This document shows, piece by piece, positions 1 through 10,437 of a DNA stretch of 64,000 nucleotides. The number at the start of each line of letters is the position of its first letter. Position 1 is the stretch's first letter. This stretch comes from Numida meleagris (taxonomy: Eukaryota > Chordata > Aves > Galliformes > Numididae). The notes below the pieces were generated by a model. It was not told where the DNA came from. It did no database searches and saw nothing but the letters and a program-made list of their open reading frames with translations. The position numbers and the translations under genes are program-made. The stretch lies in assembly GCF_002078875.1 (NCBI RefSeq), contig NC_034410.1:98329061-98393060 (forward strand), read 5' to 3'.

Positions 1-959
1 GTCTTTCCCTCTTCTTTCATCAATCATGTTATTCTTTGCAATTAATGGCAAGAAAATCTAACAAATAACAAAAACTGAATGGCCTCATAGGAATGCATCC
101 CAAATTATTCATGGTTTGAGCATCTTCGTTGTCAAGCAGTAACCTCAGACTTCACATGGTTCCTGTAAAAATGAAAAGAATATCAGGGCAGCAAGGAGAC
201 ATGCTTGCTTTGTCAACTGGTTCTGTCAAATTAATAAAGTAACCCTGACTAAATGGCTAGTGAAATTCTTTTCAAACATAGATAATTCAGTGGATGCTGA
301 GGAGTGATTGATTTTAAATTTAATTAATCTAAGTTAAAAGAATTCAAGGTTTTTTCAAAAACTGCTGAAAATCTCTAACAACATGTCTACATTTACAGAG
401 ATTTACTGTAGAGGATATTAGGTTGTATTATCAAGCTATTAGAGATCTGCCTACAGAGAAACACAGAAAATAGTAAAGACAGTGCCATTAGAGAAATCAT
501 TGGCATATTTTCAAGATGAATAAGCTATACAGAAATTTGGTCACTGCAACAAAAACAGCCTCAAAACAAATTGAAGAAGCTCAGCAGGTCTGACAGAAAA
601 ATTACAGCTCTAGAGATTAGGCACATAATAAAGATGAGACAAACACCAGCACAACCTCATTTTAAAATGGCATACATATATGGCGCTCTGACAGTTACCT
701 AGGAAAATGCATGTTATTTCAGCTGTCATTCAAGTGACCCAGAAACACAGGAATGTGAAAGCCCATGTTGGACCTGAAAAAAAGAGGGAAGGTAGAAAGG
801 CAAGCCCTTGTTAATGAAATGTATAAATATGAGGAAAGGTGGATGGAAAGGTTTAGAAGCAGAATAATTCTGTAACTTTCCTAATGACTTCAACCAGAGC
901 CAAGTGCCAGAGGACTTCTCCTAAGTGGTTTTTTGAATAATGTTACCTCTCCAGAAGCC
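1..959. other. Unique AT-rich DNA, nothing recognised
   Basis: No repeat signature, splice-bounded open frame or RNA gene was seen in this stretch. The sequence is AT-rich, with short stop-riddled frames on both strands. Confidence 0.6.
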
Positions 960-1765
960 CTGATATAATGCTTGGGTAGCCTTGAGCCATCCTCTGCCTA
1001 TGGTTATAACTCCAGTTCAGTTCTGTGTCCCAGATTCATTCTGTTGATCTCAGAGCTGTTTTATCTGACAAGGGCCACAGTGGTCAGCCTGTGGCTCCTC
1101 TTGACCAAAAAGTCTCCCATGTCAACAACCACCCTTGGAGTTAGCCAAGGTGATATCAGACCAGACAAGCGTGCTTGGAAAGTGTGAAAAGATAATGCAA
1201 CTGAACTCCCAGTTTTGCAGCTCTCCAGCTCTAGATAATAAGTGAGAATAGTTTCAGACTGCTATGACTCACATCCAGCAGCCTATCACCCACCAGTACA
1301 ATTTTTGGCAGCCAAGAACCACCATAGCATAAGGGTCTTTGACTTTTTTCCACTTCTGCTTTGGTATCTGATCTGCTACCCAGTGATTCCATTTACCCAA
1401 GGGAAGTACTCCAATATCAAGTTCCCCTGCCTCTCCGATTCCTTCAATGGACAAGCAGCAGGCTACAAACCTATGCTCCGACACAGATGTCTCCATATCT
1501 ATTGTATTACCTCCAGGGAAACCTTTTGTTCCACTTTTCATCTTCCATTTTTGCTAGCATTAGTCAGCATTTCTTGTTGCATCTTGTCTTCAATTTGGTC
1601 CACAGTCTGAGTGATAATAGGCATTGGTAGTGTACTTGTATCCCACTGACTCTCATTAAAGTACAGCGAGTTCTGCAAATCCCTCAGGATCTGATCAGTA
1701 GACTGTTCCTCTTTTCAGCACAAATGTCTGTAATGCATTGTGAGCTTTTGCAGAGCTGTCAGCAG
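960..1765 (-). other. Possible decayed coding relic, unidentified
   Basis: This block is less AT-rich than its surroundings. On the minus strand a 90-codon open frame (1269-1541) follows, in a different frame, an open stretch at roughly 1560-1730 that reads like ordinary protein (acidic and amide residues, N-linked-type NES and NAS sequons). Such an arrangement is what one frameshift in an old coding sequence would leave. No start context, splice sites or known domain can be named, so a degraded retroelement or a processed pseudogene are both possible. Chance openness is the main alternative. A further minus-strand stretch at about 990-1190 also reads protein-like but contains stops. Confidence 0.2.
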
Positions 1766-2383
1766 AAAATAACCAGTGTAAACAACAGCCACTGTGTGCA
1801 GTCCTGACACAATATATGTTACCTCTGCTGCCATTCATATATACTGGGAATATTATATTCCAGAACAATTATTTCAGAAAAAAATAATCAGGGTAATTGC
1901 ATTAAAATAAGCTACACCAAAGATGATTTTCTTTATTTCAGTCTGTTAGTTAATTATAGAATAACACACCTGTTCACATACATGGTTAGTTATTCTGAAC
2001 TTGATTTTGGGTAGGCTTTGGATAGATTCAGGACTTTGTTTAAAAATGCAAACAATGACTTTTGTTCAGTGCTAAATAAGCTCAGATGGAGAAGACAGAC
2101 ACTTTGTCTTGTGGGGATTTTTTTTTCTTTTTTTTTTTTTAAATTGTTCTTTTAAACAGAAACTTTCTTCAGAATGAAATTATGTGGATACTTTTGGAAG
2201 TAGAGGAGCCTAAATAAATCTTTCATTAATCTGGAACCTCTGACTTGCAAAGCTGAATTTTTTTTGGCACACAAGTTATTTAGTATTTTAGTTTTGTGAA
2301 TTTGAGTATGAACACAATTTTGAAAAATAGATATAATAACCTCATTATGTTTTATATAGAACTTGAAAACAATGAACAAGTTT
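1766..2383. other. Unique AT-rich DNA with a T-rich run
   Basis: Nothing gene-like was seen. A T-rich tract lies near 2119-2141. Confidence 0.6.
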
Positions 2384-2474
2384 ATAGTTATATGTGTGTA
2401 CATGTATGTATACATAAGCATACCTGTATATAACTGTAGGTGTATGTGCTTAAATGTACATATATGTTATATAG
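2384..2474. repeat. Degenerate TA/TG/CA-rich low-complexity tract
   Basis: Imperfect alternation of TATG, TGTA and TACA units over about 90 bp; this looks like an old, decayed purine-pyrimidine microsatellite. Confidence 0.6.
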
Positions 2475-2660
2475 CACTGCAGAAATGTCTGTGTGGATTT
2501 CTACTCCTACACTGAGGTTAAAATGGGATCTGATGTATCTGATTTGCACCTTGTTACAAATGCTAGTTGAGTTGGACCCTCTCTGGTTTCCTAAAGACAA
2601 AAGAGTATTCTAAACATATGAAGAGGTTTTTCAGCCATCTGGCTTACTCTCTGCCTTAAT

Positions 2661-2703
2661 ATTTGTACAGGTCATTCACTTTAAGTGAATGACCTGTACA
2701 AAT
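2661..2703. repeat. 43-bp near-perfect palindrome
   Basis: The left arm 2661-2681 (begins ATTTGTACAGG, ends CATTCACTT) is the exact reverse complement of the right arm 2683-2703, with one T at 2682 between them. The arms hold AGGTCA and TGACCT nuclear-receptor-type half-sites 15 bp apart, and CACTT/AAGTG (NKX2-type cores) at the centre. A run of eight T follows at 2703-2710. As RNA it would fold into a 21-bp stem; as DNA it could be a cruciform or the remnant of a small inverted-repeat transposon. No function is established. Confidence 0.85.
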
Positions 2704-2710
2704 TTTTTTT

Positions 2711-4653
2711 ATCAGCTCTTGATGAAACCTCATATAAGAGTACTGATGAGGTTAAAAGGCCCCTGCATGAAAGGTGAGCATGTCTTGTGGGTTGAATAAT
2801 TACAGAGAAGAAAGTAAACCAGAATGCAGCACCAGGCAAGGCATTGAGAGGCTGTCAGCTTTACAGGTTTTTCTCTTTTGCAAGTCTTTAAAAAGAATAT
2901 CTCCTTGTATACTATGCTAATGGTACTGCAGCTAAGTAGCGCTGGAAACATTTTTTAGAGGAAAGGTTCTCCACCTTGACCCGTGGGTTAACCCTAGTGA
3001 AAAACTGCATGCAGTGTGTGATGCTAGCAGTTGACTCCTGGGTGCTTCTTCCCATCTGTCCCCTTTCTGTAAAACACATGAAGTACACTATAACTTCCAG
3101 ATCATGATGTTACAGCCTATCTTATCCTGGTTTCTGCTGTGGAAAGTATTCACCTCTTATATGCTGCTGCTCAAGAAAGTATACTAGTATATATTCTTTA
3201 CATATATATTGTTTCTGTGGAGAGAGGGAGAAGAGTGAATTATGTTAGTGACTGCAAGTGTGAGAGCAAGAGGGAAGAGCAGAATGGCATTTTAATGTTT
3301 GACGTGTGCTACATTTGAGCTCTGGTATTAACGTTTTTGAACTACCGCCTGCTTCAATACTTACTGCACTGACTTTAGCATAAACTGTTTTTGTGACATT
3401 TTTCCAATTTGTTAACTGAAGTAAAAAAGCAGTATAATAAATTGCAGCCCAAGGGAAACTATTAAAAGTGTAGCTCTTAATAACAACACCTAATATAGAA
3501 ACTGGGGGGAAAAAAAAAAAAAAAAGAAACTGTGCTGTCCTTTCCATCATAATGAGAAAATTATCATTTACATTCAACTTCCAAATTAGTATGGGATCTC
3601 AGAAAAACAAAACCAAACACACTAACAAACAAAAAACAACCAAAACCCACAAATGAAGAAAACCAGTCCAGTCTTACTGGGAGATAATAAACTCTTTTTC
3701 TCAAAAAGTGCACGGATTACATCTTCTGTTCCTACAGCCAGTCTGCTCTTCTCTTACATTTGGTTATCTCATCCTCAAAGTACACAAGGCCTGAAACAGG
3801 CAGGCTTCTGTTCTTGGCATTCCCAATGCAGAAATTAATCTGAGGTTTCCCAAATTGTTCAAATACACAAAATCTTTCAGGGATTAAGACCCAGATTTAC
3901 TTACTTTTTTTCCTCAGTACATTACTGAAGTAAAAAGTGAGGAAAAAAAACACAAAAACAAACACCTCCAGAAAAGGCCATATGGAAATACTATAACTAA
4001 TAGAAACGTTTTACTGGTGTTTTCCTGTAAAGCTAAAACATTCAAAGGGAAATAACTGTACATTTCTACATTTGATGAGGATAATATATCAAATGCCAAA
4101 TCTAAGAACGATCTCATACTTAGCATCAGACTCAAGTGTAATTCTTCTTACTGTGGTAGAATATGCAGTGCTTTGCTTTTCTGAGTACCTTACTGATATT
4201 TGAAAATGTCAGGTGGATCCCAGTTTTTGAAGTAAAGAGATTCTCAGCTACAGTACTGTTAGTCAGCAAAGCTCATTGTTAGGCAAAATCATCCAAAATG
4301 ATACTGACATTGAGGTTAAGTTTTGTTTACAGTGGAAACATCAAAGAAAGTAGGTAAAAGTCCCATACCTGAAAGCATGCTATTAGCTCTTTGAGAAAGA
4401 AGAAGGTTTTGGTTTGAGCTGATGGACATCTTGATGCACATTTTCCCCCTTTTCTTTGTGAGACATTTTGTGAGAAGAAGTGTACGTGTAAGAAGATGAA
4501 CAATAGGTTCAGAAGGAAATACAAGAATACAATGCCAATAAAAAAGCTGATGTTTAATTCCTCTTCAGGACAATATATATGTGTAAATTCCAGGGTTCAC
4601 TATGTCACATTTTTACCTTGTTGCAACCAGTAAACAACTTGATCAAAATATGC
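2711..4653. other. Unique DNA, nothing recognised
   Basis: AT-rich sequence without recognisable genes or interspersed repeats, apart from an A16 run at 3510-3525 next to six G. The open frames here (for example 3245-3577 minus) are short and low-complexity. Confidence 0.55.
3504..3525. repeat. G6A16 homopolymer tract
   Basis: Six G at 3504-3509 are followed by sixteen A at 3510-3525. No retroposed body is recognised upstream of the A run. Confidence 0.8.
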
Positions 4654-5009
4654 TTATCTATCTGAATTTACAGTAGATATTTTTGAAAGTGAACATTTGC
4701 AGTAAGACTCAGAAACTATGCATATTGTTTTTGTGCAGGTTTCTGTGGTTAGTATGCTTTTAGAAATTGGACTGTGACTACATGTATAACTTGGGTCTGG
4801 ATGGACATTCACACTGCCAATATTCAGTACAGATTCCTTTGGCTGTGCAAAATCACAATTAATCACAGTTGGTTTTGCTTTTTGTAATATGAAGGTGATC
4901 ATTTTGATAAGAAAACCAGCGAAAAGAGCAATAGAAAAAGCATGCACATATGTGAATGCTTGTATTAATGCAGATACTGAGTTTAAATTAAGTAAAGTAG
5001 TTATTGTCC
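4654..5009 (-). other. Weak candidate terminal exon (hydrophobic stretch plus Cys-rich tail)
   Basis: On the minus strand an open frame runs from just after an in-frame TGA near 5022 to a stop at 4654. A possible acceptor (CTTTAG) lies at its upstream edge. The translation has an N-terminal part rich in Thr, Leu and Asn, then a hydrophobic stretch of roughly 20 residues including FSIALFAGFLIKMI, then a polar tail with several Cys residues. That would suit the end of a small membrane protein, but no family is recognised and no upstream exon was found. An open run of about 118 codons can occur by chance in DNA this AT-rich. Confidence 0.12.
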
Positions 5010-5022
5010 CTAAAGTTGAGCA

Positions 5023-6282
5023 TCATCATACATGGTCTGAGTTAGCCTGCTCAATTAAGTATGAACTCTGTTCAGATCAGTTGCCCTGAAATGAGAAAAC
5101 AGTTTTTAACATTTGTTAAGTGCTCAAGAAAACTTCTCAAAATTTCTCTCCACCAGGATTTTAGAAAAGGCAGATACCAAGTATTTTAATCATGGGTAAT
5201 GCTATTTCACATAGAATCACTTTCCCTCCAAGATTTTCAACACAATATACAAGTTTGTTCATTGTAATGATTAAAAAAATACAGTTACTACAGTTAGGTG
5301 GCACTGTTTCCTTTTTCTTAATAAAGCTTTTAAGTCTTTGCAGTCACGCTTCTTCAGAGGAACCAAAAAAAGCAAAGCCTTTTCTGATTAAGGTTTTGCT
5401 CTGAAAAGGAACTGGACAAACATCAGTCTGTCTCGTGGGTCTGTAATTACTCCCTTTCCTTCCCTTTGAAGCTGACATGTGTTTCCTACAGTCTTTGTCT
5501 ATCACCTCTTATAATGTGCTGCAATTACCATGGGTATTTTCAGGCTTGTAGAAATGCTTGAGGGTGAAATTTCCATCCTTTCTGGATGCCTGCACATACC
5601 ACTCTGTTCTGCTTCTGCTTACCCTACCACACCATGAGATCCAAATATTCAGCTCATGTATATCATCCATGTCGAAGATTCTCCATAGTAAGAATGTTTA
5701 AAAAGACTAAGTCTACCGTAAAATCATGGTAGTGTGGGGAAGATGTGTTTCCATTTTAGCTATGTGTTGATGTGATGGCATTCTCTTTTCTAATCTATCC
5801 TTCTACAACTAGTTATACACCCTTGCAAGCTGAATTGTCTTGAAGAGAAAGGAATTAAACATTTTTGGGGAGGGCAACCATACTACAATCACAATCAATT
5901 AAAAATCATGTGGATCACTCCTGAATGAATTTTGACCTCCGTTGTTTTTTTGTTTGTTTGTTTTCTGAAATGGTGAGTCTAGGTGTGGTTGGAACTAGAT
6001 TGTCTACTATGTTGTGAAGATAAATTGGACTCCTTTTGAAATCAGCCTTAAGTACCTCTGTGGATACAAAAAATCACAAAGAAATGTTAATGAAAGCATC
6101 AGAACCCCTGCTATTTGACATATGCTATAGCTACTATATGTGTAACTGACCCACCTTACTTCACCTATACTTCAGAATTCCCACTGTAGTCACTATTGTT
6201 TCAGGTGACTTCATAAAACGTTTAATCACAACAAAATCAGTTTTAAAGACAACCTCTAGAAGTCTCTAATGAGCTGTACCCC
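5023..6282. other. Unique DNA, nothing recognised
   Basis: No repeat or exon signature was seen. A short TTTG-repeat cluster lies near 5945-5962. Confidence 0.55.
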
Positions 6283-6286
6283 AAAA

Positions 6287-6321
<35 letters not shown>

Positions 6322-6323
6322 AT
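6283..6323. repeat. (AAAT)n microsatellite, about 10 units
   Basis: A perfect tetranucleotide run of 41 bp. It is a likely length-polymorphic marker. Confidence 0.95.
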
Positions 6324-6557
6324 GGAAGAAGGCATTACATTTCTGTCAAGAAAAAACTGTACTTGAAACAGCCAATGAAGTGGATGGAGATGTCAAGAGG
6401 TGTTTCTCATGAAGCACAGTGGTCTTATCATGCCATCTATAATACATGTTGACATGAGCAAGTGCTAAAATTCACACCTGTTGAGCTCTGCTTCATATTT
6501 TGTATATGCTGACCTCGAGCAATGTCTTATGTCAACAAACGTAGTTAATGGTCAATA

Positions 6558-6562
6558 GTATC
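6558..6562. repeat. Target-site duplication, left copy (GTATC)
   Basis: GTATC sits directly before the TG start of the solo LTR and is repeated exactly after its CA end at 6893-6897. Confidence 0.8.
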
Positions 6563-6892
6563 TGCAGTGGAAATGCTAAGTCACAGCCTGACCCAGTGAT
6601 TGAGCACCTGGTGGGAAGGCAGGGCCAACCCAGGGGAGCTCAGATACATGCAATGCTCCTGAGTGACTGGAAGGGATGGAGCCGGGATCCACCTCTTCCC
6701 AGGCCTCATTTCAGGGTTGGCAGGGGGAGGTGAGGGTGTTTTGCTGGAGATCGTTGCGTACCTGTGTCCTTCCAAAGTAAAGCAACTGTTTTCCTTTATT
6801 TGTGTGCCTGTTGTGTTTGAGTAAATCCTCATTTCCTGCAGCCTCGGACCTTGTTGCTCTGCTGTCATTGCTGTGCTTTACATCATGTTACA
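6563..6892 (+). mobile_element. Solo LTR, avian endogenous retrovirus, family A copy 1
   Basis: This 330-bp element begins TGCAGTGG, ends TGTTACA (TG...CA) and is flanked by a perfect 5-bp duplication GTATC, as retroviral integrase leaves. A second copy lies at 22121-22465 and a relic at 62667-62790, all in the same orientation. No gag, pol or env sequence flanks it, so it is a solo LTR left by LTR-LTR recombination. AGTAAA at 6820-6825 may be a weak poly(A) signal and supports the plus orientation. I saw no clear TATA box. The 5-bp duplication and short LTR suit an avian ERV, possibly ERVL-like, but the family name is not certain. Confidence 0.82.
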
Positions 6893-6897
6893 GTATC
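6893..6897. repeat. Target-site duplication, right copy (GTATC)
   Basis: Exact repeat of 6558-6562 on the other side of the solo LTR. Confidence 0.8.
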
Positions 6898-7738
6898 CTT
6901 ATTTTCTAGATGATTCCATGGACTCTAAATAATCCTGAACTTTATGCATTTCTGAGAATTCCTGGAAATACACTGGTCTGAGCCTGTGGAAAACAAGAAT
7001 GTATTGTAATTCTGGAACTGCTTTTTTGCAATTTTCAACATGGTTGTAGTATGGTTTACTATGGTAATCTGTCTCTCTGAATATTTGCTTAACTTTAGTA
7101 GTGCTTTCTCTCACACTGTACAATTTTGCCATACAGTATTTCAATAAAACTGTGCTTCTGAGTCATAGTTTGTGCTTTTCTAAACAATCTGGAAAGCTGT
7201 CTTCTTGGATATGGTTAATTCTGCTGTATATTTCAGTGTTATTTTTAAAAAATATGAGATAAATAAACGATGAGACATGGCTTCACTGTAATATTTGAGT
7301 CTTTTTTTCACCCTTCTCTATCTAATCTTTTCCATTAAGCTTCCTCCTGTTCTTTAATTTCCAGTAGTCTATTGTATTAGCAAAGACATTATGAACTTGT
7401 GAAGTTATCTATTAGTAATATTCCACTTACTGAACATCATAACATTATGCACATTTAATTTAAGTAGAGGAATTTTTTTTGAGTGGAATTTGACCAAATC
7501 ACAAGTGTTTAAAGCCATGGAAGAATTTTCTCTTAAATACTAGAAGTTTATGGTGAAAAAAGTGAAAAGCAAAATTAAAACAACTCACAAACATTTCACA
7601 GGTCTGCAGGGCGCTTTTTTTTCCTGAGAATGTCTGTTGAAAAACCTAGAACACTTCCATTAGAAAACCTAGAAGAATGTAGAGATTCAGAATAGAAGTC
7701 AGTATTCATCAGTAAAGGATAGGGGCTGACATGTGGGA
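6898..7738. other. Unique AT-rich DNA
   Basis: No exon or repeat is recognised between the solo LTR and the following CR1 copy. Confidence 0.55.
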
Positions 7739-8430
7739 GAGAAGGTCTGCAGAGAAGGACCTGGGTGTGCAGGTAGATGATAGGTTGGCTAGGAGCCAGC
7801 AGTGTGCCCTTGCAGTCAAGAAGGCCACTGGTATCCTGGGGTGCATTAACAAGAGTGTGGACAGCAGGTCGAGGGAGGTAATCCTCCCCCTCTGCTCTGC
7901 CCTGGTAAGGCCACATATGGAGTACTGTGACCATTTCTGGGCTCTTCAGTTCAAGAAGGATGGAATTTCTGGAGAGGATCCCTTGGAGGGCTGCAAAGAT
8001 GACTGGGGTCCTGGAGCATCTCCCTTATGAAGAAGGACTGAGAGACCTGGAGAGACCTGGAGACCTGTTCTGCCTGGAGAAAAGACTGAGAGAGGATCTT
8101 ACCAATGCATATAAATATCTCATGGATGGGACTTGAGCGGATGGTATCATGCTCTTTTCAGTGATACCCAGTGGAAGAACAACACACAATCAGCACAAAC
8201 TGGAACATAAGAAGTTCCACATGAACGTGAGAAAAAGCGTCCTTACTGTGAGGTTGACAGAGCACTGGAACAGGCTGCCCAAAGAGGTCATGGATTCACC
8301 TTCTCTAGAGATATTCAAAACCTGCCTGGACACATTCCTGTGTTATCTGTTGTAGGGAATCTGCCTTAGCAGAGTGTTGGACTGGCTGATCTCCAAATGT
8401 CCCTTCCAAGCCTTGTGATTCTATGATATT
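7739..8430 (+). mobile_element. CR1 non-LTR retrotransposon, 5'-truncated, plus sense
   Basis: The sequence follows the C-terminal part of the CR1 ORF2 reverse transcriptase and the 3' UTR. It includes the region encoding EKDLGVQVDDRLARSQQCAL (residues in frame near 7745-7810), the GCINKSVDSR region, RPHMEYC, and later the EHWNRLPKEVMDSPSLE segment near 8260-8312. It ends in the typical GGACTGGCTGATCTCC and GATTCTATGAT tail at 8415-8430. The frame is broken by shifts (pieces in two frames at 7731-8030 and 8149-8355), so it encodes nothing now. CR1 copies are commonly truncated at the 5' end, as here. Confidence 0.95.
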
Positions 8431-9310
8431 GTAACATTCCTTATTCAAAAGCAGTTCTTGTTCAGGGTTAGCTGACAGTGGTCCTAAAATTTGCTTAAGT
8501 AAATGAGCTCAGAGGGAGTCAAAGCAACTCCACAGCAGGATATTGATGGATTTCTTCAACTAGTTGGATAAGATTTATTGACCAGACTTACTTCCTCAAC
8601 ACACCTCTGTCTGTGCAACTAAAACAATTAAAAGAAAACTCATTCTGTGAGTGAAATCTATTTGACATACTGTCCTGTCTGCAAGGTAATGAGTACAGAA
8701 CTTATATGCCTTGGGAAGTTAAAAAAAGGGAAGTTCTCAGCTACAGTAATATGCCTTTGGCTCAGTAATGACTTAAAATTAAATAATAGAATATTTTTAT
8801 TCAGAAAGGACATCATATTTTATTTATGACTTATTTATATATAAAATGTTTATATTTACATATAAAAATTCAAAAATTCTTCTCTTAAAATAGTCAGCTA
8901 AGTACTCGGATTCTATTACAAAGTTTGAAATGGTTTTCCCATCTTTCTTCATAAAAAAAAACAACAAAAAAACAAAAAACAAAAAACAAACAAACAAAAA
9001 AAACCAACTAGTATCGGAACAGAATATAATTTATATTAGTCAGTCTATTCAAGGCAGATGTCCTTCCCAACAATCTTGGTTACTAGAAGTGAAGAGCAAT
9101 TGTAACACTAGTTAAAATATATTTATGTACTGTAAACACAGCTCAATTTTAATCTGTCCATGAATATTACAATAGTTGTAGTACTCCCAAGTTCTGTAAA
9201 ATGCATAAAGCAAATTTTCAGGTCTACTTTTTTCCTTTTATTCATGGAGTTTCCTTGGTTCACTATACCTTAAAAAATTATTCCTCATGGTTGTATGAAG
9301 CATCAGACAC
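8431..9310. other. Unique AT-rich spacer between two CR1 copies
   Basis: Nothing gene-like was seen; it contains the A-rich (CAAA)n tract at 8953-9004. Confidence 0.6.
8953..9004. repeat. A-rich (CAAA)n low-complexity tract
   Basis: Runs of A separated by single C, ending in CAAACAAACA units. Confidence 0.9.
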
Positions 9311-10101
9311 AGATGAGCTGGAGTATGGAGAGGTGGGCTGACAAGAATCTCATGAATTTCAAGGAGAATTGCTAAGTCTTGCATCTAGGGAAGAAAAACC
9401 CCAAGCATCAGGACTTGTTGGAGGCACCTAGCTGTAAAGCAGCCTGTCAGAAAAGGACCTGGGGGCCCCAGAGGACACAAAGTTGAACATGAGCCAGCAG
9501 TGCGCCCTTACTGCTAAGAAAGCCAATGGTATTCTTGGCTGCATTAAGCAAAGTATCACCATAAGATCAAGAGAGGTGGTCCTTTTGTTCTACTCAACAC
9601 TGGTGAGGGTGCACCTGGAGTGCAGTGTCCAGTTCTAAGCCACCCAGTACAAGGGAGATCTAGACATACTGGAGAGAGTCCAATAAAGGGCTACAAAGAT
9701 GACCAAGGCACTAGAGTATCTCTTTAAAGAGAGAGATGAGAGGTTGAGAGAACTGGGGCTGTTCAGCCTGGAGAAGGAGGATCAGGAGGATCTCATCAAT
9801 ATGTATAAATATCTGAAGGGAGAACACAAAGAGGATGGAGCCAGGCTTTTTTCAGTGGTGTTCAGCGGCAGGACAAGAGGCAATGGGCACAAACTGGATC
9901 ATGGGAGATTCTCTCTGAACATCAGGCAGCACTTCTGTGCTGTGCAGGCAATGGAACACAGGCACAGGCTGCCCAGAGGCTGGGGGGGTCTCCTTCTTAG
10001 AGGTCTTGGCACCCTGCTCTGGGTGGTCCTGCTGGAGCAGGGGATGGGCCAGAGGGACCCATAGGTCATCCAACGCTGACCATTCCATGATTCCATGATT
10101 T
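9311..10101 (+). mobile_element. CR1 retrotransposon, 5'-truncated, plus sense
   Basis: The copy enters the ORF2 C-terminal region at the segment equivalent to 'RWADKNLMNF' and proceeds through the '[18 protein letters not shown]', 'GCIKQSI' and 'VHLECSVQF' regions. It then has an open 121-codon stretch (9699-10064) carrying [18 protein letters not shown] and [20 protein letters not shown]. The 3' end has the GACCATTCCATGATTCCATG type tail. Upstream frames are interrupted by stops, so the copy is dead. It lies 1.0 kb downstream of a CR1 copy in the same orientation and faces the minus-sense CR1 tail beginning at 10164. Confidence 0.95.
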
Positions 10102-10163
10102 GGTAAAATGTGACAATTTGATAAGTAAATAAACATTAGATACATGGTGGATAGTTCTCAATA

Positions 10164-10437
10164 TATAGAATCATAGAATTAGCAAGGTTGGAAAAGACCT
10201 ACAAGATCATCCAGTCCAACCATCCACCATCAGTATAACCCCACTAAACCATTTCTCTCAACACAGTGTCTAAACGTTTCTTGAACACCTCCAGGGACGG
10301 TGACTCCACCACCTCCCTGGGCAGCCCATTCCAGCACCTGACCACTCTTTCAGAAAAGCAGTATTTCCTAACGTTCAGCCTGAATCTCCCCTGGTGAATC
10401 TTGAGGCCATTCTCCCTAGTCCTGTCGCTAGTTACAA
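10164..10437 (-). mobile_element. CR1 3' end, minus sense
   Basis: The reverse-complement CR1 tail (ATAGAATCATAGAAT) opens the feature and is followed by the antisense 3' UTR and the ORF2 end: segments reading TTGGAAAAGACCTACAAGAT, TCCAACCATCCACCATCA and CCTCCAGGGACGGTGACTCC. It breaks off at about 10437 in the antisense of the ORF2 C-terminus. Only the last ~270 bp of the element survive. It converges tail-to-tail on the plus-sense copy ending at 10101. Confidence 0.95.

Noticed and set aside
6283..6323. Regular short repeats considered as a CRISPR-like array
   Set aside because: A tetranucleotide microsatellite without spacers, in a vertebrate genome.
6548..6868. Frames on both strands across 6.55-6.87 kb
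   Set aside because: They fall in the solo LTR; the same wording recurs at 22.1 kb.
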